Shown one piece after another: positions 1-12,814 of a stretch of 64,000 nucleotides of DNA. The notes beneath the pieces were generated by a model. It made no database searches. It saw only the letters and a list, made by a program, of their open reading frames with translations, and had not been told where the DNA came from. The stretch covers positions 62,001-126,000 of the forward strand of contig JAJSPD010000013.1 in NCBI GenBank assembly GCA_021307315.1, read 5' to 3'. The translations under genes were made by a program, and so were the position numbers. The first letter of the stretch is position 1, and every line of letters begins with the position of its first letter. This DNA comes from Bisporella sp. PMI_857 (taxonomy: Eukaryota > Ascomycota > Leotiomycetes > Helotiales > Helotiaceae).

Positions 1-587
1 GTTATGCGGAACTTCTTAGCGGCCTTGGAGAGCACGAGGAGAGCCTAAGGATCCTAAGAGAGATTGTAGTGAGGGGCTGGAGCGCTACGGGATACGAGAA
101 CGCGGACACGCTGGCCAATCTGAGCTACTACGCCTTAAGCCTATGTAGTGCAGGCCGGTACGAGCAAACAGTTTCGCTCTCACATTTTTATTTGCCGGTA
201 CAGGTTGAAGTGATGGGCATGAGTTACTTCGAGCTGCCATTTGGTATTGAGAAGTTTGCGGTAGCATTAGAGCACTTGGGATGCTGGGAGGAAGCCACGG
301 CCAGGTACGAGGAGGCGTATTTGTATTACATGAAGGGGAATAGTCCAGGAACCGAGAGCGCGGCTTTTGTGAAGCAGGCGCTGAGGAAGTGTTATACCAC
401 GCAGGGTCTTTATCCTGAGGGACAGGCGTTTGCTGATAGGCTAGACCGGGTTTTGGGCAGAGAGGTGCAGACGACTTTGCATTTGGAAAGAAGGCGCAAG
501 TTCTGTTGGTTTGTGGGTGATGAGTATTGGGAAGACGATCAAGTAGAATCTAGGATGTGGAAAAGAAGGCGTTTACATATGGAATGA
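1..587 (+). CDS. TPR-like protein, 3' end only
   Basis: The frame is open from the window edge (first full codon at base 3) to a TGA at 585-587, so the N-terminus lies outside the window. About 194 residues are visible. They are alpha-helical and read as degenerate tetratricopeptide repeats: paired helices with Leu/Ala/Tyr spacing, for example ALEHLGCWEEATARYEEA around the middle, and an earlier unit LLSGLGEHEESLRILREI at the very start. The tail is basic (WKRRRLHME). TPR arrays of this style are common as sensor domains of fungal NLR-type proteins and in kinesin-light-chain-like proteins. Which of these applies cannot be told without the upstream part. Confidence 0.6.
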   Translation, partial: YAELLSGLGEHEESLRILREIVVRGWSATGYENADTLANLSYYALSLCSAGRYEQTVSLSHFYLPVQVEVMGMSYFELPFGIEKFAVALEHLGCWEEATARYEEAYLYYMKGNSPGTESAAFVKQALRKCYTTQGLYPEGQAFADRLDRVLGREVQTTLHLERRRKFCWFVGDEYWEDDQVESRMWKRRRLHME

Positions 588-2700
588 TTATATGGGAAGA
601 CGGTTTATAAATGGGGCCCATGTTTGGAGTTGGGATGCATGGCGCTTTTGGACAGGGGTTCATGGAAGGGAGAACTAAAAAAGTGTCTTAAATACATTAA
701 ACCCTTTTATTCGAGGGAAATGAAGATAAAGAAAAGAGATCCAAGTGCCTCTTTATGCTTCACTACTTCTCTCTCTCCATGTACAAAAAAAAAAAAAACG
801 ACAATATCGTGAGGCTCGAGGTACCTGTGTTCTCCCTGAGGGCATCGCATGCCTCGACTAATCAGAGCCCCGACTACGACGAAAGTCGAGCACCTCTATA
901 TCCCCTTCTCGTGGCCCACGGCGGGTTTTGTATATCTGGCGTTGCTGTACTGTACTGTAGGGGGAACGGGGATCTAGATTTAAGGGTAAGTACTTCCCGG
1001 GTCTCGCTCGATGGTTGATGGAGCGAAGGGGAAGGGGGGGTGGTTATGTATTGGGGTTTTGTCAGGTGACCGTGTCGTTTTGAATCCTTGGGATATCGGG
1101 TTTATGGGGTAGGTGGTTCGTTCGGGAGGTGCTGTGGGTTTAATCTTGAGATATGAAGGGAAGTTGGGGATGGCGTTGAGGGAGTGGTGGTGGGTTGAAG
1201 AGGGCTAGCTCTTGGATAAGTCGTGGCTGTGAGGGAGGAGAAATTGGTGATGTTTTTTGTATGGGTAATGATGATACGTAGTGTTATAGCGCTGTAGCTA
1301 GGAGGGACTTGACCTTAACATCCAGCTCCTAAAAGAAACAATTTTTTTCTTTGAAAAAAATAATAGTTTATTATTATAACGTGCAAAGGTGTTACTAGGT
1401 GGTATGTCGTGCGTTGAGTCCGAAATCAGGACACAAAGTTATAAAGTATTTTAGAAACTTGAAAGAAACCGACCTTGACTGGACATGATGCTTAATTATT
1501 ATTATTCATCTGCATGCATTAAGGGTATTGACATCCCATCCTGAACCCGCAGCACGTGGACCTCGCAGAACCTTAGTGATCCCTCAAGATCTCCCTACTC
1601 ACGATCCTTCCCCCCCCCCCCCCCCAAATGCCGCCGCCACACCGGTGCATCGCGGATGCGCCGGAGCGGTGGGTGGAATCAAGCCTTTAGAGGCTGCATC
1701 TCGAAGGTCTTGGCAGGCCCCGTTCTTGTTTTGGCATTATTTGCATCCTTGCTCACGGAATAATAGAAGATACCCCGCCGCCCACCGTTTCTCTTGCCGG
1801 TGATGATAACCTCGAACTGTTCATGCGTATGGATCCCTTTTTGGGTAGGTGGTGAGAGCTTGTGTATGTGTGTGTATGTAAAGTGGTTCTGGCTTGATCG
1901 GTCGAGATAAGGTGGTATTATTGATTGGGGGCACGGGAAAATATGGAGGAGGAGGGGGGGAGCGGGAGCGTTTTTTCATTGGCTGGGCTGGCTACACTGT
2001 ATGCGATCTGAACGGTACGGGTACCGGTAAGCATGGTATGGTACCTGCTTGTTTTGCGCATTGTGGCTGGACGAGAAGAAAAGGAAAAAAAAAAAAAGTG
2101 GGAATTGTGCCAGCTCATGATTTTTGGGGGGTTGATGATGTTGTCGCGGTTTCGAAATGCCCATTTTTTGGGGGTGGTTTCAGGCGGTTTGAGATGAACA
2201 ATACGAGAAGCACGTACGCATGTTTTGGAGAGTTTGGATTCATTATTCGAAGCTATTTGGGGGAGGGGGGGTTTTACAATAAGATTTGTTTCTCGTGTTG
2301 ATGTGTAGTACCAAGGCTGTTGGTGGTAAACACCTGGTATATTGGCTGACGAGCGATTTTGCCGTTGTGGTAACATGTGTAAATTGAATGGCACGTCGGG
2401 ACATGGTGAATGGTGTCATTTTTGCGCCATGTTCTCTTTTTTTTTTCAATATTAAAGGTTAGAAAGAGAGATGAGAATATATATATTATAATATCGTAAA
2501 ATGATAAGAGTACAGTGTCTTTTAGGGATTGCTATTGCTCTAAGATAAAAGAGCTCGGGCAATGCGTGACGATCGGACAGGGGGGAGGTTGGGCGGGCGT
2601 TTAAAAGTCATCCCCCCCCAGTAGTATCCGAACACCGAGAGACGCCAAAAGGCCAATTGCTGAAGCTAAACCTGCCAAAAACTGCCAACTGCCAACTCCC
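588..2700. other. Intergenic, no supported gene
   Basis: About 2.1 kb without a convincing coding frame. It holds an A12 run near 785, a C-tract near 1610-1625, G-rich and T-rich runs near 1940-1960, 2080-2100 and 2430-2450, and an AT-rich stretch near 2470-2500. The short frames here are low-complexity readings of these tracts. I see no RNA gene. Confidence 0.6.
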
Positions 2701-2722
2701 AAGCCAACGCTGTCCCACTAAC

Positions 2723-2759
2723 CCACTCACTCATTCACTCGCTCACTCACTCACTCACT
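2723..2759. repeat. (CTCA)n-like microsatellite
   Basis: Imperfect CTCA/TTCA tetranucleotide repeat, about nine units. It lies in a pyrimidine- and CA-rich leader about 650 nt upstream of the FLC-like start codon, so it probably sits in that gene's promoter or 5' UTR. Confidence 0.75.
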
Positions 2760-3409
2760 AATACAACTCACCAAACACAGCAGAGTACCCGCGACCCACT
2801 CACTTACCTTATCCAAAGTCACTTCCATCCACCATAATCACCTTTCTCTTTTCGTCCCACTTCCCAACCCGCAACCAATTTATCCTCGACCTGCTGCTGA
2901 GCAGTATCACGTCGCTCTCCACAACATTCACACTCCAATCGAAGTCAAAGGAGGAAGGTTGTCATAGATATCGAATCTGGAATTCAAAGTACCGGTTTTT
3001 ATGATACTCACTCACCTCCGGCCGATCCGTCCACCACACCAACACACCTCATATCCCCCCATCAGAAAATTCCCCGACGCGAACAACAGTCAATCTTTGT
3101 TAGTCGATGCAAAATTCAATTACTCCTCCAAAACTTAGTACCCCGATACAACCTGGAATCAATTGGCCTGACCGCATTTTGACCCAAAAAAAAAACTCAA
3201 TCCAAATAGTACGCTTGCTCAAGTTTCGGAGGCTGGGCGAGTGCCGGACTGGTCGTAGCACCGCTTGACCAACGTCACCACTTCCATCACAACAAAAAGT
3301 CTCCTCCAACCTCCTCCCTGGGGATAGCACAACCTACCACCGTATATCTGGGATCTGGATCATCCCCGGTTCCGACACATTGCCAGAATCCTCACCTCCC
3401 CCTGCCATC

Positions 3410-6276
3410 ATGGCTTTTCCTTTGTCTTCCGGTTCGTGGACCACGGCCCTGCTTTCCTCGCTGGCTCTGCTCGGGACCTTGGTGCAACCTACACAGGCAA
3501 CGACGACGCCGGAGACGGTGAAAGGATATGATGCGGATGGGAATACGATTGCCCTGCTGGCGGCACGATATCCAGCATTATATACGGGAGATTTTGGAGA
3601 CTGCATGGGCGGGCAGAGCTTGGTCAATTTGACGGCATTTGATGCGGCTTACTACAAGGATAATTCTACGATATTATTTCATATGCGTGGCACGACGAAT
3701 TTACGAAACGAGAGTCTCATGGGTATGTTTATAAAACTTTCTGCAGGCTTTGCTTAGACGTTGCTAACCCGTGCCTTCTAGTTGTCATGTCGGTCGAAGC
3801 TTGTAGGTCGCGCATAACATGGTAGATGGAGGTTTACTGATGTCCCTAGATGGAGAAGATCGATATGATCATACCTTTAATCCATGTGAGGCCAACTTTG
3901 ACAGGTATGTTTTTCAATGTCTTATCTTCCAGGGTATACTTTACATGGGTCTCTGCGATTGGCAGACTTTAAAACAACAGGCGATTGAAGCTCTCTGCTA
4001 ACCGATGCAGCTTATGTCCTATGATGGCGGATGTTCCAATCTCTGGTGGAGCAGTCATTCCTGTTTCTAAGAGCGATGTCTCATCAATTACTGACATTGC
4101 ATTATCTATTCCTGATTTCGAGGGCTCAACAACCTTACGAATCTTCTCGAATGCTACACAAACACAAATTGGCTGTTTCAAAGCCGTGATGACGAACGGG
4201 GCGACATTTTCACACCCAAAAGCTATCGGCTCCGCGCTAGCCGTCTTTACTGTGGTAGCTCTTCTATCGTCCTTCTTCACCGCCGCCTATGGAGTTGGCG
4301 TCCCAAACATCCGGGTACACTATGCCCACTCCCTATCAATACTGGTTATATTTGAAGTATTCCAGTCTATATTCTTCTCTGGCGCTTTATCTATCAACTG
4401 GCCCAGCGTCTGTGCAGCATTCTGGAGCAATTTCGGCTGGTCTGCAGGTCAAATCTATACCTCGTCAATTATCAACTCTGTTAATAAATTCACCGGCGTT
4501 AATGGGAACTCAAGCCAAGTTGGTGGTGCTGGGTCTACCTTCTTAAATACCAATGGAGGTCTGCAGCAGCAGATTTACGGAAGATCGTTACCGCACCTTT
4601 GGGAATATAGCTCTCCAGAGATGCTTAGGCGGGGCGAAGAATTTGCGCGTAGGATATATAATCGAGCCGAGAATCAAATTGCGACGACCCCAAAGCTCTA
4701 CGAATGGGCCGGCGTACCTGTATCTCCTGGGTTACCTTTGCCAGGCAATTGGTCAGGCTTCGCTGGTGAACTTGTCGACCTAGGAATTCCTGTTGCTGAT
4801 GCTTTCTTGGTTGGCTTCCTTTGGTTCCTTATTTTGATTGCCATCCTTATCGGGGCTATCATTGCATTCAAATATACTCTAGAGCTGCTTAGCTCGATCA
4901 AGTGGATTAAAGCTGATCGGCTGACGTTTTTCAGAAGTCATTGGTTAGGCTTCCTTGGACTCATCGTCCTCCGAGGGATGTTGATCGCATTCTTCATGAT
5001 GATGACACTAACGTTATTCCAATTTTCGAATGGAGGAAAAGCTGGACCGATTGCAATCGCGGTCATTGTTTTCGCCATCTTCTTCGCTGGAGCTCTTGGC
5101 ATAGCATTCTATGCATGCTTCTACAGAGCAAAATTTGGAAAGTACGAATCGCAACCTGATCGGGTCTACTTCCACCGCAAGAAAATATGGAAGTTCATTC
5201 CCTATGTCGGAACCACTCGTGAGAGTTCTTTGGGAGAGAACGACGACAAGCCCGCAACCTCAGGATCCATACCGTTTCCTCGTATACAATTTGTATCTGC
5301 AGATGCCGAACGACAGAGTGTTCACGAAGATGCAGATTATACCAAGCGATTTGGTTGGTTGTCTGCCCGATATCGACGCACACGTTGGTGGTTCTTCGCC
5401 TTCTGGATTGTCTACCAATTCGTTCGTGCATGTTTTGTTGGTGGCGCACGTGCCAGCCCTACTGCACAAGTCATCGGCTTGTTTGTGTGGGAGATAATCG
5501 CCTTCGTCACCATCATCCGCATCAATCCCTATGAGAGTGCTAGGAACACTTCACTTGCTGTATATTTACTGGGATTTAGCAAGGTCGCAACCGCAGGTCT
5601 TTCTATTGCATTCCTTCCCCAAATCAACCTGCCGAGAATTCCAGCTACGGTAGTTGGTGTGGTCATCATCGTCATTCAGGGGTTTCTAGTAATTGGCCTC
5701 TTGATACTCATTGTGCTCAGCGTTATATCCAGCTACATGTCACTCATGCGAAATCGCGAAGAGTTCAAGCCACGCCACTTAGAGAATATCAAGATGAAGT
5801 ACTTCAAGACTATCGAGAAGAAGGCAACTGACCTGCCTCCAACACCTCCACCTTTGCCAGAGGAGCCCAAGGAGCCTTACTTCACCGTCAATAGTGTCTA
5901 CAGGGCCCCCAAGATCGAAGATGAGGATGTCGATAATGTGCCAGACATGTATGACATAGATGCGCCTCCTCCAGTTGGACGAGCCAGCCGATCTAATAGC
6001 ATGGCTAGTCGCTATTCAAATGTGCCTTATGGTGCTCGGCTTCATCGTGCCAGTTGGAGTTCTCGAGACTTCCAGACTTTCGCGGAAGACAATGGCCGAT
6101 TTGATTCGCCGATCGGTCCATCCCGAGCAGGTAGTGCACTAGGTCACAACTCGACATGGAGCTCCACATCTCACAAGCCACTGGTCCGGCCTAGTGCGTC
6201 TCAAACTAGCATTGCCCCTTCAACACCAGTTCGACAACAAAACACTCCGCACACTCTTCCAGACCCCACCTCCTAA
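3410..6276 (+). CDS. FLC/TRP-like flavin carrier family membrane protein
   Basis: Exons 3410-3722, 3782-3802, 3850-3904 and 4011-6276 join in frame to 884 residues; one exon is only 21 nt. The start ATG opens a clear signal peptide (MAFPLSSGSWTTALLSSLAL). A lumenal ML-like domain with cysteines follows (FGDCMGG, NPCEANF, LCPMMADVP, IGCFKA), then about nine membrane segments between roughly residues 230 and 660. A hydrophilic cytosolic tail rich in Pro, Ser and Arg ends the protein. This is the layout of the yeast FLC1-3 / S. pombe Pkd2 TRP-like family, linked to FAD transport into the ER, calcium homeostasis and wall maintenance. Family assignment is firm; which paralogue is not determined. 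A serine-rich tail suggests phosphorylation (inference). Confidence 0.9.
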
Positions 6277-7022
6277 TTGCTTATGAAAGCCGCATGCCAG
6301 ACTTTATACGATTCTACGAACTTACGAAAAATAAAATGGATGGGTAGTAGGAATAATAATAGACTGGGTCTTTAGGGTGGGAAAGGGAAGTTCACCACGT
6401 ACAGATAGGGAGTTCTTCGATTCTTGCACAGCATAGGCGTTTTCTTTTGTCTTACGGATATCCATCCTGGCGCATATGTCTGGGGATATGGATCATTAGA
6501 GTGTCGGTATAATTGCATTCATTGGGCAGGGTATCATGAATGCTCATAGCATTGGGTCCTGGTCGGCGTTCAGGTAGTGGCTCACGCACACTTTTTTTAA
6601 AGAGTTAAGGCAGCCACAGGTAGATTCGCAAGATGTCAGACTGCTCAGGCAATACAAGATTTAAAAGATTTAATCAAAAATCACATTCTCAGTCGTATGC
6701 TCCTCGCTTTCGAGGTTGGAAAGTAGATCGACTACGAGTTTCTCCTGCTCAAAACGCGAAACGGAAGACTGAGGTAGGTAATGTGCGTTCTTTCCTTCTC
6801 TGGCTTCCACACTAGGTCAACCAGATCTCGTCTCCACGCGACCTCAAACCTCTTTTTTATAATCGTCTACCACTGACATGCCTTGACACTTCGCTCCCGT
6901 TAGTGTCCAAGGTTAGACCTCTACTGTTGTCCCTCTTGATCTAGGGCAGTTACCTGGTACCACAAAAGCCAACCTCAACGTCTAACCATCGCCTAAAGTC
7001 GCGCAAACGCGCTGCCTCCAAG
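6277..7022. other. Intergenic between FLC-like gene and rec8
   Basis: About 750 bases holding the 3' UTR of the upstream gene (AAAATAAA-type signal near 6330) and the rec8 promoter and leader. No other gene is supported. Confidence 0.6.
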
Positions 7023-9425
7023 ATGTTCTACAGTCATGAGAGTTAGTATTCATAACACATCCTCCTTCTATTCACTCTGACTAATGCTGGCAAGTCTTGA
7101 CGAGCCGAAAATATGGTGTCGCGACAATATGGTAAGTTGTACCATCTTGAGTGCGTCAAACAGATGCTTCGTTCGGCAATATGCAGCATAGCTCAGTACA
7201 CTGACTGGTGTGTACTTCCAGGCTCGTGGCTACCCTTGGGCAAAAGTCAACCACACGAAAGGTAACCCGAAAGGCTATCTTGGATGTCGATGTTCAGAGG
7301 GCATGCGAAACGATCATCGAACCAGAGGCTCCCATGGCATTGAGACTTCAGAGTAATCTCATGTAAGTAGCCTATACATTTTCAGATCCAAAGAACCAAA
7401 CTGATGCACTTCAAGGTATGGCGTGTCTCGGGTTTACGATCAGCAATGTGGTTATGTTCTCTCAGATGCACAAGCTGCTCAGCACGCAATGCGTGCTCTC
7501 CTGAAACTTGCAAAGGGCGATGACCTCGATATCAATGCTGGGAAATCTCGGTATGGGTTATGGCCGTGTAGCATTCCAACACTAACTATCGTAGTCCTAA
7601 TCACCTTATGCTCATGGACGATCCTGCCTTCGACCCTAATATTGCGCTCCCAGCCCTTGAATTCGATTTCGAAAGCCTACAAGCTGGCGACTCACAGCAT
7701 TCTTCTCAGTCGATGCTATCAGTCCGCGGACGCAGTGGTTCGGTAAATTCCTCTCACGCACATTCCGTGATTGGTATTGACCTTCCTTCATCCGATGGCA
7801 AAGGCAGGCCCTACCACTTGCCAGACAATGACATATTCGGAGGATCGTCAGCGCATAAGGGGTTCAGCACAGGCGGGCCTAATATGTTTGATGATGAAGC
7901 TGAATTGTTTAAAGATGATATATTCGGATTCGACGCTGACGGAAACATGCAAGATGTTGTTGCTGATGAACAGGATATTTTCCCCACAGGAACTGTTCCC
8001 CCCTTAGGTCGTATCGGAAGTGATTCTGCAGCTAAGGCACGAGTTCGGAAAGAACACGAGGATGCTGTGGCTGGTCATGTTCTGCCTATTCTTGATGCTG
8101 AAGGAGATTTTGACATGCTGTATGATGATAGACAACCGTTGCCCGATGGTGAGCCTTTTCCAATGATGACCGGAGGCCTTGGTGGTAATGATCAGCCACG
8201 CCAACAAAACGATTCTGAAGATCGGGTCTATTCCGAAGAACCATCATCCTTGTCTGCTGAAGCACCACAAAAGCGATACAAGCCAAAGTCTCGAAAGATC
8301 TTAACAGCAGATAATATCACCGAACTTCTCAACCGTGATCTACTTGGCTGGCAACATGGATACCTAGAAAATATGGACAAGGCAAAGCGAGAAAAAGCAG
8401 AAAAGATAGCCAATTCTCAATCTAAGAAGACGGCGTTTTCATTTGTGTATGGCGCTGGTCTTAGTGCTGTTGGACGTGGTATAGGAACCTCGAATATAAC
8501 CTCTCCTCTAGAAATGTTCTCAGGCGCATCGCTATTTGCTAAAATCACTGGTGGGCCTCTACCGGCTAAGGGCAAGAAGGCAACAAAGCGAGCCCGAGAG
8601 AGTGAAGATGAGAAACGAGGTTCATCCCCTAAGCGCTCTCGCCATGATGGAGAGCGAGAGCTAGAAGCAGATGGTGAGATGGGCCGTGGCAATTATGAAG
8701 ATGAAGGAGTCATGATTATGGACGACAGCATAGGAACAGAAGTAGGAAGAGATGCGCCACCAGGACTCCAAGACTACCCATCATCGGCCATGATGCCCTG
8801 GAACGTCTCTCAATCAGTCCACTCCCACCAACTAGGCGCGTCGTCGAGCATCCCAGGCCGTCTTCCTTCTGTGGCAAGTCGCCGTCCTACATCTGCATCT
8901 CCACTTCTGGGCCGCGGCGCACCACTTCCCAGCGATCTTGGACAATTCGACATGGAAGACGAACCAGTGATGTATGGACGCTCTGACAACGACGATGACG
9001 CTATCCTCCGCGTCAAGGATGAAGACCACAATGATATTTTGTCCTCTCAAGCTGCCACCGCAGAGTTCGAAATTTACGGACCTGCTGCACAAGTTGACAC
9101 TCAGACCGCCGCTAGCTCGCAATGGGTTCGGGAGGCATTGGATCGCGAGTCAGGCAACTTCCTTGACTACGTACGCAACTCGATCACAGAGAAGTTTGGC
9201 GTAGAAGCTGAAGCCGATGAATTGAGTATTGATGAACGAAGAAATTGTGTTACTTTCGAAGAACTTTTTAATCCAGCGAACAACTCGAGAATTGTGGCGA
9301 GTCAAGCATTTTACCATGTTTTGAGCCTGGCAACCAAGAGAAAAATTTGGGTTGAACAGGATATTGATGGTAAAGCTGATGGTTATGAGCCATTTGGAGA
9401 GATTCGAATCAGTGCTATGGTATAA
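7023..9425 (+). CDS. rec8: Meiotic cohesin kleisin subunit Rec8
   Basis: Exons 7023-7041, 7095-7131, 7222-7362, 7416-7550 and 7595-9425 join in frame to 720 residues. The N-terminus starts MFYSHEIL and continues into a Rad21/Rec8 N-domain (KYGVATIWLVATL, then MALRLQSNLMYGVSRVY), which contacts the SMC3 head. The long acidic, low-complexity middle carries basic patches such as KKATKRARES and is the usual separase and kinase target region. The last about 60 residues (FEELF...SRIVASQAFYHVLSLATKRKI) form the C-terminal winged helix that binds SMC1. The SHE start, rather than SET, and the STTRKVTRK segment point to Rec8 rather than mitotic Rad21. Role: sister-chromatid cohesion in meiosis. Confidence 0.92.
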
Positions 9426-11824
9426 ACTTGAGTCTGTGCACCTGACCGGAGACGGAGGTGCTTGATTTGTATGTGCTCTATGGAAATATGGTATGATTGC
9501 ATTGCCGCTTGGTTGATTATGACATATCAAGGGATATGGCTATGGCTTATAATATCAGGATGGGATTTTGGACGGAATTACTATTGCTATGACTATGGAT
9601 TTAATTAGGTTGCTGTTGTCATATTGCTATCTCATGATAATGGGAGGTTATTTATGTTTCTAATTATGGTTACGGCTTCTTGAACCAAATCCGTCTTATG
9701 TTGCCTATGTGACACTTTGTGACTTGATCCGGGACATTTAGGAGAGATGGTTAAATGGTTACAAATTCTCGGTTTCTTGAATGTGATATTGAGTCCTAGA
9801 ATGAGATCCTTAAAAATTTGCAGATGTCGATAGAGGAGCCAACGCTGGATATATTATAAGCATGGTAGAAGTGCCCACGTGAGTCGTGAGTGGCGAGTGG
9901 AATGTGGGATGGTAGATAAGCAATGCAGAGTTCTAGAAGCTAGATGGCCGTGAGATGCAAATGTAAGAGATATTCGTGGGATATGAAGGGTAAGGGATAG
10001 TATGTTGTTATCGTTGTGAAGGTGGTGTGATGTAGACAACTCTATACCAGGCAGCGAGGGGGGGGGGGGGATAGAAGGGATAGAAGGGATGCGAGGAAGA
10101 AGAAGAAGAAGAAAGGAATAATGGAGGCGGAAAAGGCAAGTGATCTGTTGAACCGTTGGCGCGCGGAGGTAAGCCTGCAAATGTTAAAAAAATAAAAAAA
10201 TAAACTCAGCTGGCTCGACTGCGGAGAAATTTGAGAGTTATGGGTGGGTAGGTCTCTCCTGGGCCATGGTATGTTTTGAAATCTCACACCCGCCTCCGGT
10301 ATCCGCCTCCATCTCCGATCCCCCAGTAATTCGCAACCTGGTTTTGATGATGTTTGAATTTAAAGATTCTTCTGCTGAACTAGCACAAAGGCATATATGA
10401 GCCCCAAGTTAGTTAGTTTTTTTTTTTCGCAGATGCCTGTGTTGATGCTTCATGGGTGAGTGAAATATGCTGTGTGGTTATCGTCGGCATGATGAGTGAG
10501 CTAGGTGTTATGGCTCTCGTGGATGGTGAATTGTGGGAAATATTTTGATATCGCGAGCATCGATTTTGCCTGGTGAGCGCGAGCGGCCATCCTGGATTGA
10601 ACGCTGAAATTTCCCTAAAAGCGAGTAGGCAGATCTATTTCGTTGTGCATGTCGAGATATGCTGCGGGCTTCCCGAATATAGATGATGATATAGGACGGC
10701 ACGAGAGCAAGCCGAAACGGCCCTTTGGTCGGGAGTCGATCATGGGCTCGGCCTGTGCGAAACTTCTGCCTTTGTTCAATTCTTTCAGTGACAGCTTTCC
10801 ACAGCTCGTCGTCGCACGCCTTTAGTATCGGGACCGCAACGGAGCAACCAATTCTTGCATGATATCCCTCATTCAATTTTCCTTTCTCGCCTGAACCCAC
10901 CGGTACATGAAACGGTGATTTGGTAGCTTTCCGGTAATCTATCTAGGTAGAGACCGGCCACGACATACTGTACCTAGATTACTAAACGAAAAGCTGTCTG
11001 GGAACTCCATGCAGCGCAGTGTTTTGCGAATGGAGATAAGCTGGTGTTGTACAGTAGACGATCAGTGGAAGCGATAGTATTGCGGCGTCTTGGCAGATAG
11101 CGCTGTGGTATGTATAGTATCGATATTTTAACACTACGCTGGTACTGGTATAAAATCCTTGTAAAAACGTAGTGTTATTAATATTGTACTATACACTTCG
11201 CAATACCAAATACAGTGTTAATGTGTTGGTTAATGTCATGTATGTTACGTATAACACGTGATATGTTTTGTGGGCTTTCTTGGCTACGTGGGAGAAGCAC
11301 AGAGGCATGCACGCTCCCCTGAGACACGGAAGTATGGGGTAACGTCTCGCGAACCCACCACCACCTGATTGACTGTCAGCTTCCCCCAGCATAAATGCGG
11401 CATCATGACTTGATTGGTTAGAGAGATGGCGGCTTTCCAACTCCTGTGAGAGCCCGGTTGCCCTGGCTCGGATTGCTGTGATATCTCAAAATCCGTGGAG
11501 GCTATTGATCTGCAGATTGGTAGTTAGATTGGTGACGACCATCGAGCGAATATCTACTGTTGTAAGTTCTTTGCACTTTATTATCGCTTTCCTTTTGGCT
11601 ATCTATTTTTTTTTCCAATGTGGGGAGGTTTATCGGGGTCAGACGTGTGAAGAGAATTCCAAGTTGATATCTCATTTTAGATTAAGTCGCTGGTAATTAT
11701 ATGAAGTAACAATATCTAGATGAAGCCTTCCAATATCCCAAGCCACAACACCATCAACCATCATATCTCAACAGAATATTACATCCCGTCCCAGAATCCA
11801 TCCTCACACAAATATTATGCCACC
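9426..11824. other. Intergenic, simple repeats only
   Basis: About 2.4 kb between rec8 and the convergent GPI-protein gene. It contains a GATAGAAGG/GAA-type purine tract with a G13 run at about 10059-10115, an A-rich stretch near 10185-10205 and a T10 run near 10420. Short open frames on both strands follow these tracts and show no recognisable domain. Confidence 0.55.
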
Positions 11825-12814
11825 TTACAGTCCAAGCGCCACAACACCAAGTATAACAGCCCCGACTGCTACCTCAACCCTCCCTTTCGCGTCCGAAGAT
11901 CCACCGAATGCAGGTGTCGACACAAAGCCGTTTGCTGTAGTCGTAGGAGTTCGGGTGGTTGATGCCCTCGTCGCTGTGGTGGTTTGCGCTGAATCTTGTG
12001 ATGTGGTGGCCGTGCTGTCATCAAACCCAGCTGCAGTGAGTGAGGTTGCGCGTCTCGATGTTGAGGATGCCACCTGAGTTGCTGTTGAAGTACCGCGACG
12101 AGAAGTTGTGCCGGATCCACCACCTAATCCACCACTACTGCTGCAAGACCCTTGTTCATCAGAGCAGTCGCAGACACCAGAAGTTTCGGTGCCACACCAA
12201 GTAACACTTCCACCGCAGGCGGAGCATGCGCTTGAGCAGGTCTTTCCAGAACCGCAGATAGTTCCGTCATCCCCGCCACTGCCGCTACCGCTTCCGTTTC
12301 CTCCACTGCCTCCGCTGCAGCTACCAGAGGAATCTGAGCAATCACATGTTCCACTGGTCTCGGTACCGCACCACTTGTATCCCGAACCACAGTTAGAACA
12401 GGCAGACGTGCAAGTCAATCCCGAACCACAGATATCCCCGCCTCCACTGCTACTATCACCACTGCCTGAGCCCGAGCAAGACCCCGAGGAATTGGAGCAA
12501 TCGCAGGATCCGCCAGTCTCGGTACCACACCAAATATATCCTGATCCACAGCTTGAACAAGCAGATGTACAAGTAGAACCTGAGCCGCAAAGCTGCCTCT
12601 TATTGAGGCCGTCCTCGACGACGCCGTGGAATATCTCGCGGTTGATACGTGCGTAGACGATTTCAGTTTGTGTACGTTTTATCATTGCCCTAGCAGTGAC
12701 AGGTGTGTCTCGAGGAAGGAGGGCCGACTTTGCCATGCGCCCGAGAACGAGATCACTTGCGGCAGCGAGGGGTGAAAGTGCCCCAACGAGGAGGAAAACG
12801 GTTAAGGACACCAT
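11825..12814 (-). CDS. GPI-anchored wall protein with three 8-cysteine repeats
   Basis: Single exon, 329 residues; the ATG at 12814 begins a signal peptide (MVSLTVFLLVGALSPLAAA). A pro-segment of about 50 residues ends in a Kex2-like KR directly before the first cysteine repeat. Three tandem repeats follow, each about 50 residues with eight cysteines (pattern C-GSGxT-C-TSA-C-xx-C-GSGYxW-C-GTET-x-C-D-C-S...GS-C). They are separated by Gly/Ser linkers. A Ser/Thr-rich stretch and a hydrophobic C-terminus (VEVAVGAVILGVVALGL) suit mannosylation and a GPI anchor. I do not recognise a named family. The likely role is at the cell surface or wall (inference). Confidence 0.8.
   Translation of the reverse strand: MVSLTVFLLVGALSPLAAASDLVLGRMAKSALLPRDTPVTARAMIKRTQTEIVYARINREIFHGVVEDGLNKRQLCGSGSTCTSACSSCGSGYIWCGTETGGSCDCSNSSGSCSGSGSGDSSSGGGDICGSGLTCTSACSNCGSGYKWCGTETSGTCDCSDSSGSCSGGSGGNGSGSGSGGDDGTICGSGKTCSSACSACGGSVTWCGTETSGVCDCSDEQGSCSSSGGLGGGSGTTSRRGTSTATQVASSTSRRATSLTAAGFDDSTATTSQDSAQTTTATRASTTRTPTTTANGFVSTPAFGGSSDAKGRVEVAVGAVILGVVALGL

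Noticed and set aside
1894..2394. Overlapping frames on both strands of 135 and 158 codons
   Set aside because: Both read through G-rich and A-rich tracts in opposite directions; composition is not protein-like.
9854..10287. Leu/Pro/Phe-rich minus-strand frames
   Set aside because: They translate GAA and G-tract simple repeats and do not look like genes.
12108..12656. A 182-codon proline/glutamate-rich plus-strand frame
   Set aside because: It is the complement of the cysteine-repeat GPI protein; the repeated PEPQ composition comes from the repeats.
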